Below, one piece after another: positions 23,946-31,731 of a stretch of 64,000 bases of DNA (positions are counted from its first letter, which is position 1; each line of letters opens with the position of its first letter). The stretch comes from Actinomycetes bacterium (GTDB taxonomy: Bacteria; Actinomycetota; Acidimicrobiia; Acidimicrobiales; Palsa-688). The translations under genes were made by a program, and so were the position numbers. The DNA lies in contig JAKBAM010000001.1 of assembly GCA_021809105.1 (NCBI GenBank), forward strand, positions 310,001-374,000, in the 5' to 3' direction. The notes below the pieces were generated by a model, which saw nothing but the letters and a program-made list of their open reading frames with translations, was not told the origin of the DNA and did no database searches.

Positions 23946-24512
23946 ATGGCAGGGATTCGGAATCCCTGGGCTAGCGATGAGGGCTACACGCCACTAAGCG
24001 GTACCCCTGTGCGGTCATACCGATTCGCTGCCTATGGCGGGTTCGCCGTTGCTGCCGCAGTCATTGGTATTGGCGCCTGGGTCTTGACAGCCCAGCCTGG
24101 CCGGCTCGCCGGGGGAGACCCCGGTGGTCGTGTCCTGGCGCAGATCGCTCCCGTGGCGGACGCCACGCCAGACGGGGTCAAGGTGAACTACCGAAACCTT
24201 TCCGAACCGCAGGTCGATTCGTGCGACGGACGGGCCTCGACTCGGGGGTGGTCGTCGGTGGTGGTGCAGGTCAACTTCGACTGGACCGGACCGCCGCAAC
24301 AGGTCATCGCACTGGTTGACCAGAAGATGCAGGCCCTCAGCTGGGCCCGGGGGCCGAGCGGCGAGAGCGACTTCCTACCGTCACAGGAGTGGGACAAGCA
24401 GCTCACCAACGGGACTACTGCCCATACCGATCTAGCAGTCTCACCCGATCCAAAGAGCTGGACGCTCATTACGTTCGCACAGCCTCAAGGAGGGCAAGTC
24501 AGCGGATGTTAG
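23946..24512 (+). CDS. Membrane-anchored protein of unknown function
   Basis: 188-residue protein with a single transmembrane helix near residues 25-50 (FAVAAAVIGIGAWVLTA) after a short cytoplasmic N-terminus. The extracytoplasmic domain contains two Cys (SCDG and the final GC). I do not recognise the family. ATG 23946 is chosen because TAGACT (23922-23927) could be a -10 box placing transcription start after the alternative GTG at 23931. The sequence is less GC-extreme than its neighbours, which fits horizontal origin. It lies between two integrase fragments, so it is probably cargo of the second element. Confidence 0.55.
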   Translation: MAGIRNPWASDEGYTPLSGTPVRSYRFAAYGGFAVAAAVIGIGAWVLTAQPGRLAGGDPGGRVLAQIAPVADATPDGVKVNYRNLSEPQVDSCDGRASTRGWSSVVVQVNFDWTGPPQQVIALVDQKMQALSWARGPSGESDFLPSQEWDKQLTNGTTAHTDLAVSPDPKSWTLITFAQPQGGQVSGC

Positions 24513-24693
24513 GCCGGACCAGCCGCCCGTAACGGTCATCTGCGCCAGGTTGGTGCTCGCATCTTGTGTTCCTCGACGGAGAGCCGACCGACGGCTAGGG
24601 GCGCTCCCGGGAAGTTCCTCCAGACCGAGTGGTCACTTGCGGTGACGACCAGTCCGCCGCCGGGGAGGTTCCGATGCGGCAGTCGGGGAAATC

Positions 24694-24858
24694 ATGCTGG
24701 CCGCCTACAAGTACCCCGGCGGTCCCCAGCGGACCCGGCAGTTCGACCGGAAGGGCGACGCCGCCCGCTTCCTCGACGGGATCCGCGGCGACCTTGCCCA
24801 CGGGGTCAACGTCGACCCCGCCGGGGGCCGGATCCTCCTCTGGGACGGCTCTTTATGA
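24694..24858 (+). pseudogene. Integrase N-terminal fragment (third copy)
   Basis: 54 codons encode YPGGPQRTRQFDRKGDAARF then LDGIRGDLAHGVNVDPAGGR, colinear with residues 19-60 of the integrase at 15971 but in a single open frame. It confirms that copy 1 lost bases near 16063 (RKG then DADRF). Homology ends around 24845 and a stop follows. The domain with the catalytic residues is absent. Confidence 0.75.
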
Positions 24859-24991
24859 GGGGGGCCGTAGGGCCGTTACCATCGGCGCGGGCCGGGCCCG
24901 TTTTGCTGCCGGACACGAAGGGGAGACTCGCCCGGAGAACGGCCTCGTGCCAATCAAGGCCGGCTCCTCCTGCCCACGCCAGGACAGGTTC

Positions 24992-25843
24992 CTATGGGTG
25001 TCCTGCGAGGCGCTCAAGGTCGTTGAAGTAGTGGGGGTAGGTCTTGGCGACACAGCCGGGGTCGGCGATCTCGATGCCCGGGCTGTGCAGGCCGATCAGG
25101 GCGAAGCTCATCGCCATGCGGTGGTCGTCGTAGGTGCGGGAAAGGGTCGGCTTGGGCTTCCCGGGCTGGACCATGAAGCCGTCGTATACGTCGACTCCCC
25201 GCAGCCGGTCCGATCCCGTGACAGTGATCGAGGTGAGGGTGCGGTCGACTGTTGCGCCCATCTGCTCCAAGACGTCCGCAAAGCGGGCATCGCCCTGGGC
25301 GCTGGAGGTGCCGAGACCGTCGATTCGGACCCGTCCACCGGTGATCGCGGCTGCGGCAAGGAAGTAGGAGGCTGCGGTGGCGTCCGGCTCGACGCGATAG
25401 TCGGTCGCCGTGTACGCGGTGGGCGCCACGGCCAGATCGTCGACTTCGACTCCGAAAGCGGCCATCACCGCCTCGGTCAGACGGACATAGGGCACCGAGA
25501 CCAGCGGGCCTTCGAGGCGTAACCCGACGTAGGGGAGGTGGGCGCTACGGGCCATGAGCACCAACGGTGCGTGGAGCACGAAGGAGAAGCGCTCGGCGGG
25601 TACCTCCGCTCGGGGCAGGCCCACGATCTCGGCCGCCAGGTCGACAGAGGCGGTGATCGGCGATCTGCCCGAGTGAATCGCACCTTCCCCTGTGCGACCG
25701 CCGAGCCCACAGGACGCCAACTCGGCGCTCCCCGCCGCCGGCTCGTCAAGACCGGCCGGAGAGGGCCGATCAGCCAGTTCCGCAGTGGTCGCGGGCCGCC
25801 GCGTGCAGGCGTCCGGACATCGTCTGACGGCCGCCTGGAGCAA
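24992..25843 (-). pseudogene. Decayed second EPSP synthase (aroA) copy in chimeric frame
   Basis: From about 25525 downstream the frame matches the C-terminal half of the intact AroA at 17633: PLVSVPYVRLTEAVMAAFGVEV, DYRVEPDATAASYFLAAAAI, QGDARFADVLEQMGATVDRT, then YDDHRMAMSFALIGLHSPGIE and KTYPHYFNDLERLA. About 60 residues between GVDV and YDGF are deleted in frame, removing the segment with DLSDTAQ and IRGKETNRI. The N-terminal half, including the GSKS site, is missing. The first ~106 codons (25526-25843) encode unrelated, unrecognised sequence with VLHAPLVLMARS. It cannot catalyse the EPSPS reaction. Divergence from the intact copy is considerable, so it is not a recent tandem duplicate. 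Confidence 0.8.
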
Positions 25844-25907
25844 GACATCCGACCGCCCGCAACGGGATCCTTGCGAGATGATGGCGTTGGCTGGCCATCA
25901 TGGTCTG

Positions 25908-26402
25908 GTGAGTGACACGTTCCCGAGCCCCACGTTGCCGGCTTCTTCCACAGCCGAGGTGTTCCTCGGGTACCTGGACTTCTTCCGGGGTCGGATCGTC
26001 GCCAAGGTCGAGGGCCTGGGTGAAGCCGAGCAGCGGCGCAGTCGCCTGCCCTCGGGCTGGACTCCCCTGGAGCTGGTGAAGCACCTCACCTTTGTCGAGC
26101 TGCGCTGGCTCGAGTGGGGCTTCGAGGGCCGCCAGGTGGACGACCCGTGGGGAGACGAGCGAGACCAGCGCTGGTACGTGCCGCCCGGTGAGACAGCCGA
26201 GACCCTCCTTGCCGAGCTGCGCGCACAGGCCGTCCGCAGCCGGGCGATCATCGGCTCCCACGACTTGGCGGAGATTGGCCGGCCGGGTCCGCGTTGGGAT
26301 GGTGCCGAGCCGGCGAGCCTCGAACGGATCCTCTTCCACCTACTCCAGGAGTACGCCCGCCACCTCGGGCACCTTGACATCGTCGCCGAGCTGGCTGACT
26401 GA
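25908..26402 (+). CDS. DinB/DUF664-family protein
   Basis: 164-residue four-helix-bundle protein of the DinB-like / DUF664 group, often thiol-dependent metalloenzymes in actinobacteria. Helix one is EVFLGYLDFFRGRIVAKVEGL. The metal-site His residues fit WTPLELVKHLTFVELRWLEWGF (His in KHL) and the final LQEYARHLGHLDIVAEL (two His). This is the H...HxxxH pattern of the family. GTG 25908 directly precedes the domain; longer in-frame starts add unrelated residues. The substrate is unknown. It is separate from the neighbouring aroA remnant (opposite strand) and looks intact. Confidence 0.8.
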   Translation: MSDTFPSPTLPASSTAEVFLGYLDFFRGRIVAKVEGLGEAEQRRSRLPSGWTPLELVKHLTFVELRWLEWGFEGRQVDDPWGDERDQRWYVPPGETAETLLAELRAQAVRSRAIIGSHDLAEIGRPGPRWDGAEPASLERILFHLLQEYARHLGHLDIVAELAD

Positions 26403-26629
26403 CCAGCCGGCGAGTAGTCGTAGCCGCGCCGCTTGATCGTCGCTAGCAACGCATCCCCGCCTCCAGCGGCGGACCCGTGGTCGGCCCGGCTCTACGTCAG
26501 CGCCGGGCGGCCAACAGGGACCTGCACGGCGTCAGCGAGGCATTCTTCGGTCCCGGCCAGCGATCGGTGGGTCAGGTCGCCATGATCGCAGCACCGTCCA
26601 ACTCCTGTGTCAGGGCGTCGGCAAGACCA

Positions 26630-27019
26630 CGATGGCGCACCGACCTGGCAGCCGACGCGGTGACCCTCGACCGCTTCCATCGCCACCATGCGGTGGTCGA
26701 GCTCGCCATCTGGGACCTGAAGGAGAACTCCGGTCTCGGCCACCCTTCTGGGCGTTTCGCTGCCAACAGCGCGTGGCTGGCCTGTGCGGTGCTCGCCCAC
26801 AACCTGATCCGCTGGACCACCACGCTCGGCGGCCTCACCCCCGACGACCAGACCTACACCGTCGGACGCACCCACCGGGTCCGTCACGTGCCCATGCCAG
26901 CACGACTCGTCAACCGGGCCGGAACCCTCACCCTGCGCGCACCGACACGCTGGCCATGGGCGTCCGAGTTCACCAAGGCGCTCGGCGCTCTCCGCCTTCT
27001 CGAGCCTGCCACCGGCTGA
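26630..27019 (+). mobile_element. IS1380-type transposase C-terminal remnant
   Basis: RFHRHHAVVELAIWDLKENSGLGHPSGRF, then ANSAWLACAVLAHNLIRWT, is the C-terminal catalytic region of IS1380-family DDE transposases (the Glu in LKEN is the third acidic residue). The N-terminal DNA-binding part and first catalytic Asp are missing. The frame upstream to 26477 has no recognisable transposase sequence. No terminal inverted repeats were found. It is a dead fragment marking the right side of the scarred region. Confidence 0.75.
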
Positions 27020-27198
27020 ACCCACCACCCGACGGCCCTGACGGCCCGTCACACGCTCACCCAGCCGTCGACAGTCGACCAAACGCACGAGCCATGGCGA
27101 ACAACGCCCCCAAGGCAACTCAACGTCATTCAACCGATCAGCTCAACCTTGAACGGCCATTCCCGGCGACCGCCCACCGCGTCGCGGTGGATCGAGGC

Positions 27199-27996
27199 TT
27201 AGACCCTGGCGGTGTCCTTACGGAAACGCCAGATGGCACCGCCGGTGAAGAGGGTAAGCCATGCCACGAGGTTGGCCGCCCAGGTCCAGTCGAAGGTGCC
27301 TTGGACCAGGGGGAAATGGACCACCTGGTTCAGTCCGTAGAGCGGCGTGTAGGTGGCGAGCACCCGAAGCGGGTGGGAGAACTGGCTGAGCGGAATGAAC
27401 AAACCGCCCCCGAACGAGAACAGCATCAGAGCGAAGCCGATCAGCTGCATGACGTTCTCCGACGGCAGGAGGTAGCCGACGAAGAGCCCGAACGCTGCGA
27501 AGAGGAGCGAACCGATCCACAGTGCCGCTCCGGTCGCCACCCACAACCAGACCGGCATGGATGGCTTGTGGGTGAGGATGCCGACGATATAGACCGCAAG
27601 CACCGCTGCGAGGCCGAGCACGAGCGCAGTGGCCATCTTTATGGCGATGTAGGCGGCGGGCTGCAGCGGGGTTATGCGCAGCTGGCGGCTCCAGCCCGAC
27701 AAGCGCTCCACCGAGACCATCGCCCCGCCGCTCGAAGTGGCGAGCACCGCCCCGTACAGGGCCATGGAGATCATGACAAATGCCGACTCGTTTCCCTGTC
27801 CGACACGGTGGGATGCATACGAGCTGTTGAGGCCGAAGATCAGAAAGAAGAACACTGGGAACAGCACCGTGAAGACCAGCGTGCGCCGGTTGCGCAAGAG
27901 GCGGCGCACCTCCAGGCGGACGATGGCTGCTTTGAAGCCACCAAAGGGCGGGGTGACCCGGTCTACCGGATCGACTGGGACCGGAACGGCGCTCAT
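27199..27996 (-). CDS. ABC-2 type transporter permease
   Basis: 265-residue membrane component of an exporter, with six predicted hydrophobic segments. It begins with FKAAIVRLEVRRLLRNRRTLVFTVLFPVFFFLIFG, the standard ABC-2 N-terminus. ATG 27996 overlaps the ATPase stop (ATGA), so the two are coupled. Such DrrB-like permeases export drugs, lipids or polysaccharide precursors. The substrate is unknown. No two-component regulator of the kind that often accompanies these exporters is adjacent here. Confidence 0.88.
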   Translation of the reverse strand: MSAVPVPVDPVDRVTPPFGGFKAAIVRLEVRRLLRNRRTLVFTVLFPVFFFLIFGLNSSYASHRVGQGNESAFVMISMALYGAVLATSSGGAMVSVERLSGWSRQLRITPLQPAAYIAIKMATALVLGLAAVLAVYIVGILTHKPSMPVWLWVATGAALWIGSLLFAAFGLFVGYLLPSENVMQLIGFALMLFSFGGGLFIPLSQFSHPLRVLATYTPLYGLNQVVHFPLVQGTFDWTWAANLVAWLTLFTGGAIWRFRKDTARV

Positions 27997-28967
27997 CGCC
28001 CCGCTCCTTGGTGATCTGGTGAGCTCAGACGTGCAGGACCCTCGGACCCGGTGAGCGCCACGAACGCTTCCTCCAATCCGATGGTGGTGATCTCCAGGTC
28101 CTTGGCCCCGGTGACGGTCAACAGGTAGCGAGCCACCGCGTCGCTGTCGGCGCAGTGCACCACGACACTGACACCCCTAACCTCTACATGGTCCACCCCC
28201 GGGAGTGATCGCAGAGCGGCCTCGTCGGCGCGAGGAAGGGTGGCGCGCACTGTGCGACCCGAGGCCATGGCCTTCACTTCGGCTGCGGTGCCATCCGCCA
28301 CGATCTCACCCTTTCTGACCAGCACGACACGATCCGCGTAGGCGTCGGCCTCCTCCAAGTAGTGCGTGGCGAAGAGAATGGTGCGACCAGCTTGGGCGTC
28401 GTGGCGGATAGCCGCCCAAAAGCTGCGCCGGCCCTCGACATCCATGCCCTGGGTCGGCTCGTCGAGCAGTAGCAATTCCGGGTCCGGCAGCAAGGCCATG
28501 GCGAAACGGAGCCGTTGCTGCTCGCCGCCTGAGCACTTGCCCACCAAGCGCCCGGCGATCGAAGTTATCCCAGCGCGTTCCATGACCTCGCCAACTGGCC
28601 GGGTGCCACCGAAGAGGTGGGCCGTGTAGGCGATTGTCTCGGCCACGGTGAGATCCTTCAGGAGTCCTCCGGTTTGCATGACCGCTGAGACGAGCCCCTT
28701 CCGCACTGCATCTCGGGGATCAGCACCGTAGACGACCACGGTGCCGGCGCTCGGCTCGGAGAGCCCGAGGACCATGTCGATGGTCGTGGTCTTGCCCGCC
28801 CCGTTCGGTCCTAGGAAGGCGACGACCTCGCCAGGATCGACGCGAAGATCCAGGCCACGCACGGCTTCGACCGCTCCGAAGTGCTTCCGCACACCCGACA
28901 GCTCGATCGCCGGCGGTGACGAGAACGCGGCGCCAGGGCCCTCGGCTCGCGAGCCCATCACGTCCAC
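27993..28967 (-). CDS. ABC transporter ATP-binding protein (DrrA-like)
   Basis: 324-residue ATPase. Walker A FLGPNGAGKTTT (Lys59), Q-loop near VMQTGG, signature CSGGEQQRLRFAMALL (Cys replaces the usual Leu of LSGGQ), Walker B LLLLDEPTQGMD and H-loop FATHYLEEAD are all visible. The C-terminal ~80 residues form the DUF4162-like extension common in DrrA-type ATPases. It drives the permease encoded immediately downstream. The start may instead be at 28958 (second Met region). It functions on the inner face of the membrane. Confidence 0.9.
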   Translation of the reverse strand: MDVMGSRAEGPGAAFSSPPAIELSGVRKHFGAVEAVRGLDLRVDPGEVVAFLGPNGAGKTTTIDMVLGLSEPSAGTVVVYGADPRDAVRKGLVSAVMQTGGLLKDLTVAETIAYTAHLFGGTRPVGEVMERAGITSIAGRLVGKCSGGEQQRLRFAMALLPDPELLLLDEPTQGMDVEGRRSFWAAIRHDAQAGRTILFATHYLEEADAYADRVVLVRKGEIVADGTAAEVKAMASGRTVRATLPRADEAALRSLPGVDHVEVRGVSVVVHCADSDAVARYLLTVTGAKDLEITTIGLEEAFVALTGSEGPARLSSPDHQGAGR

Positions 28968-29132
28968 TCGGCCCCGCGGAAACTACACATGGCGCCGCCT
29001 CCTCTATCAGCGTGTCCGTCGCGAGGACGCGCAAGTCGTTACCGTACCGGACCCCGGGGGCCGCTGCCGGAGCTCCGGCGACGGCACGGGTGTCGCAGAC
29101 CTACGGGTCCGCCCGAATACGCTGGGGTCATC

Positions 29133-29546
29133 ATGCCTAGACCGCACCCGCCCCGCGTCGACGCCTGTCGTCGTCCGCTGCGGGCGGGACATCGAATGGC
29201 GACGCTCGGCGTCGCCCTCTCGGTCGCCGTGCTCGTCGTGCGCCTAGTCCTGCTGCCGGGCGTTCCTGCGATGGGACGGGCGGGCCTGGCGGCAGGAGCG
29301 GCGCCCTCCGCCTCGAACGTGCAGGCGGCGTCGATGGAGACCCTCAGCGTGCAGACTTCACCCACGAGCGGCCCCCGCCTTCACACAACCGCCGGGGGAG
29401 CCGAGATGTTGGCGGCCCGCTCCCCGGTGACCGTGGATGCCAGCCGTGGGCGGTTGACACCAGCCCACCCCCGACCAACGGCATCAAGGGCCGAGGCCGC
29501 TGGATGGTCGAGTCGCGGGCCGCCGAGCCGGCTGACGCTGCGATGA
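29133..29546 (+). CDS. Small single-pass membrane or secreted protein, unknown
   Basis: 137 codons from ATG 29133. A basic N-terminus (PRPHPPRVDACRRPLRAGHR) is followed by one hydrophobic helix at about 23-45 (LGVALSVAVLVVRLVLLPGV), then a Ser/Thr/Ala/Pro-rich disordered tail. A TACGCT -10-like box 11 bp upstream could give a nearly leaderless transcript. I recognise no family, and coding bias is weak in the tail. It may be a lineage-specific envelope peptide or a spurious frame. Confidence 0.4.
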   Translation: MPRPHPPRVDACRRPLRAGHRMATLGVALSVAVLVVRLVLLPGVPAMGRAGLAAGAAPSASNVQAASMETLSVQTSPTSGPRLHTTAGGAEMLAARSPVTVDASRGRLTPAHPRPTASRAEAAGWSSRGPPSRLTLR

Positions 29547-29640
29547 CCGTCACCTAGAGACGCCCCCAGGGGTGCTGGCGGTCCAGTCCGAACCGCCGTC
29601 CGCGCCGCCCGGCGCGGACCCACCTATAGGACATCATGCC

Positions 29641-30522
29641 GTGACCACTGCCCCACCACACGACCGTGCCCCGGGGAGTCGCAATCTCCCGCTGACCATC
29701 CCGCCACCCAACTCGGGTAGGCGCGGCATGTCCCCCCGGCCTAGCGCCGTTCCCAGCCGCCCCTCCTGGCGCAAGGAGGTTGCGCTGATTGCCGCCTTCT
29801 ACGTCGTCTACACCGCCATCCGCGACCTGCGCGGCACCCGGCCGGTGTCAGCCTCCCTGGCCTTCGCCAACGCCCGGAAGGTGATAAGCCTCGAACGAAC
29901 GCTCGGGGTGTTCCGCGAGGCGCAGATCCAGCACTGGGTGCTTCACGACCGGCTCGTGGTAGAGGCGCTCGACGTGTGGTACGCCACCACCCATTTCGTG
30001 GTGACTGCAGCGGTGCTCATCGGGCTGTTCTTCCGCCACCCGTCCGCCTACCGCCCCTGGCGGAACATCCTGGCGTTCTCCACCGCCGTGGCCCTGGTCG
30101 GCTTTGCCGTCTTCCCACTGATGCCACCACGACTACTCCCGAGCGCGTACGGCTTCACCGACACGCTCAAGACGGTCGGAGGCCTGTGGGATTTCGACTC
30201 GGGTCCGATGCCCCACATCTCAGACCAATTCGCAGCCATGCCGAGCCTGCACTTCGCCTGGGCTCTCTGGTCGGGGTTGGCGTTGTTCGCCGTTGCCCGC
30301 CGGCGGTGGGCGAAGATCGCAGCGCTGGCCTACCCGGCGGTGACGCTCGTGTGCGTCATCGTGACCGCCAACCACTACTTCACCGACACCGTGGCGGGTG
30401 CGGGGATCGTCGCCGCCGGCTACGCCGCTTCGGCCGCTTGGTCCTCGCGACGCAGCCTTCGCCTCCTGACCCCCGGGCCGCAAGCCCCGGGAGCCGACTT
30501 GCTCGATCCACTTGATCCGTAA
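29641..30522 (+). CDS. PAP2-superfamily membrane phosphatase/transferase (Aur1-like)
   Basis: About 293-residue integral membrane protein of the phosphatidic acid phosphatase type 2 fold, closest to the inositolphosphotransferase/Aur1-like branch. Motifs seen are FAAMPSLHFAWAL (C2-like, PSLH) and TANHYFTDTVAGAGIV (C3-like, H-x-x-x-D). At least five hydrophobic helices are present. The first two C1 residues are less clear. GTG 29641 has TATAGG about 12 bp upstream; an alternative GTG at 29572 adds 23 Pro-rich residues, and the membrane domain starts near 29760. It may hydrolyse or exchange head groups on lipid phosphates. Confidence 0.8.
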   Translation: MTTAPPHDRAPGSRNLPLTIPPPNSGRRGMSPRPSAVPSRPSWRKEVALIAAFYVVYTAIRDLRGTRPVSASLAFANARKVISLERTLGVFREAQIQHWVLHDRLVVEALDVWYATTHFVVTAAVLIGLFFRHPSAYRPWRNILAFSTAVALVGFAVFPLMPPRLLPSAYGFTDTLKTVGGLWDFDSGPMPHISDQFAAMPSLHFAWALWSGLALFAVARRRWAKIAALAYPAVTLVCVIVTANHYFTDTVAGAGIVAAGYAASAAWSSRRSLRLLTPGPQAPGADLLDPLDP

Positions 30523-30639
30523 GAACAAAGTCGGCACCGAGGCTTGTCCCCGGCGCCACTCCCAGGCGGCCTTGCGTTCATCTGCGCTGTCTACGGTCCC
30601 ATCTGCCGTCACCTCCACCGGCAAACGAAAGGGACCTAG

Positions 30640-31725
30640 ATGACCGTTCGACGTAGGCGCCGCGCCATTACCACCAGCAGCGCAGCAGTCGCCGCCAGCC
30701 TGTTGGCCGCGGCGTGCGGCTCGAGCAGCCCGACGCGTGCCGCAACAGCGGCCGCCACCTCCTCTGCGGCAGTCCCCCTCACTGTTTACTCGGCGCAGGG
30801 TTACGACTCGAAGGTCACCGCCGCATTCACCGAGGCGACCGGCATCAAGGTGAAGTTGGACGACGACAGCACCGGCCCGCTGCTCACCAAGATCGCCGCC
30901 GAGCGCAACAACCCCCAGTGGGGACTTCTCTGGGTGGACGGCGACACCGCCTTCGCCGCCCTCGACAAGCAGGGCCAGCTTCTGGACTACTCGCCGCCCG
31001 TCACTCTAAATGCACCGGGTCGGGCCCTGGTCCCGGCCGATCACTCCTACGTACCGGTGTCCACCACCGTGATGGCCGCTTTGATCTACAACGCTGCAAA
31101 GGTTTCCGCGGTCCCGACCTCCTATCAGGACCTCTTGACCGCACCGTACAAGGGCAAGGTCGGGATGAACGACCCCTCGCAGTCCGGTCCGACCTATCCG
31201 TTCATCGCCGGTCTGATGGATCAACTCGGAGGGACGGCGAACGGAGTCCGGGCCGGCGAGGCGTACCTCACCCGGCTCAAGGCGAATGGCCTGCAGGTCT
31301 TCCCGACCAACGGCGACACCCTCCACGCCCTCGAGACAGGGCAGATCGACTACGGGTTGATCCAGAGCTCGGCTGCGACAGGAGAGGTGGCGAAGTCAAC
31401 CGTGAGCGCCGCCTTCGAACCGCGGATCGTCTACCTTCCCAAGTCGACCCTCCTGCCTGGGGTCATCGGGATCGACAAAGCGGCGCCCCCCGCCGAGCAG
31501 GCCGAGGCAAAGAGGTTCATCCAGTACGTGCTCTCCCCCGCTGGCCAGCACGTCATGCAGACCGGCGATCCGACGGGCGACTCGCTCTACTGGCCCGTGG
31601 TGCCCGGCATCACCGCAGTCTCAGGGCTCCCCGCCTTCCCGAGCAGGTACCAGAGGATCGACCCTTACTTCTGGGGACCCCTCGAAGGCCAGGTCAACAC
31701 GTTCTTCGACACGAATATCAAGTAG
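30640..31725 (+). CDS. Ferric-iron-type ABC transporter substrate-binding lipoprotein
   Basis: 361-residue FbpA-like periplasmic-binding protein. A Tat/Sec-like signal (RRRRAITTSSAAVAASLLAAACGSS) with lipobox LAAAC at about residues 22-26 implies lipid anchoring outside the membrane. The mature part begins PLTVYSAQGYDSKVTAAF, the usual start of type 2 iron/thiamine binding proteins. Conserved YIQS-like Tyr ligands of iron-binding FbpA are not certain here, so iron is inferred from the permease and ATPase family. It heads a three-gene operon with permease (6 bp gap) and ATPase. Confidence 0.85.
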   Translation: MTVRRRRRAITTSSAAVAASLLAAACGSSSPTRAATAAATSSAAVPLTVYSAQGYDSKVTAAFTEATGIKVKLDDDSTGPLLTKIAAERNNPQWGLLWVDGDTAFAALDKQGQLLDYSPPVTLNAPGRALVPADHSYVPVSTTVMAALIYNAAKVSAVPTSYQDLLTAPYKGKVGMNDPSQSGPTYPFIAGLMDQLGGTANGVRAGEAYLTRLKANGLQVFPTNGDTLHALETGQIDYGLIQSSAATGEVAKSTVSAAFEPRIVYLPKSTLLPGVIGIDKAAPPAEQAEAKRFIQYVLSPAGQHVMQTGDPTGDSLYWPVVPGITAVSGLPAFPSRYQRIDPYFWGPLEGQVNTFFDTNIK

Positions 31726-31731
31726 CTGCGG

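Noticed and set aside
25526-25843. Calling the N-terminal part of the chimeric aroA frame a questin-oxidase-like gene
   Set aside because: The VLHAPLVLMAR segment felt familiar, but I could not assign a family with confidence, so no function is given.
30523-30639. IdeR/Fur box upstream of the iron-type ABC operon
   Set aside because: No sequence close to TTAGGTTAGSCTAACCTAA or a Fur box was found in the 117-bp leader.
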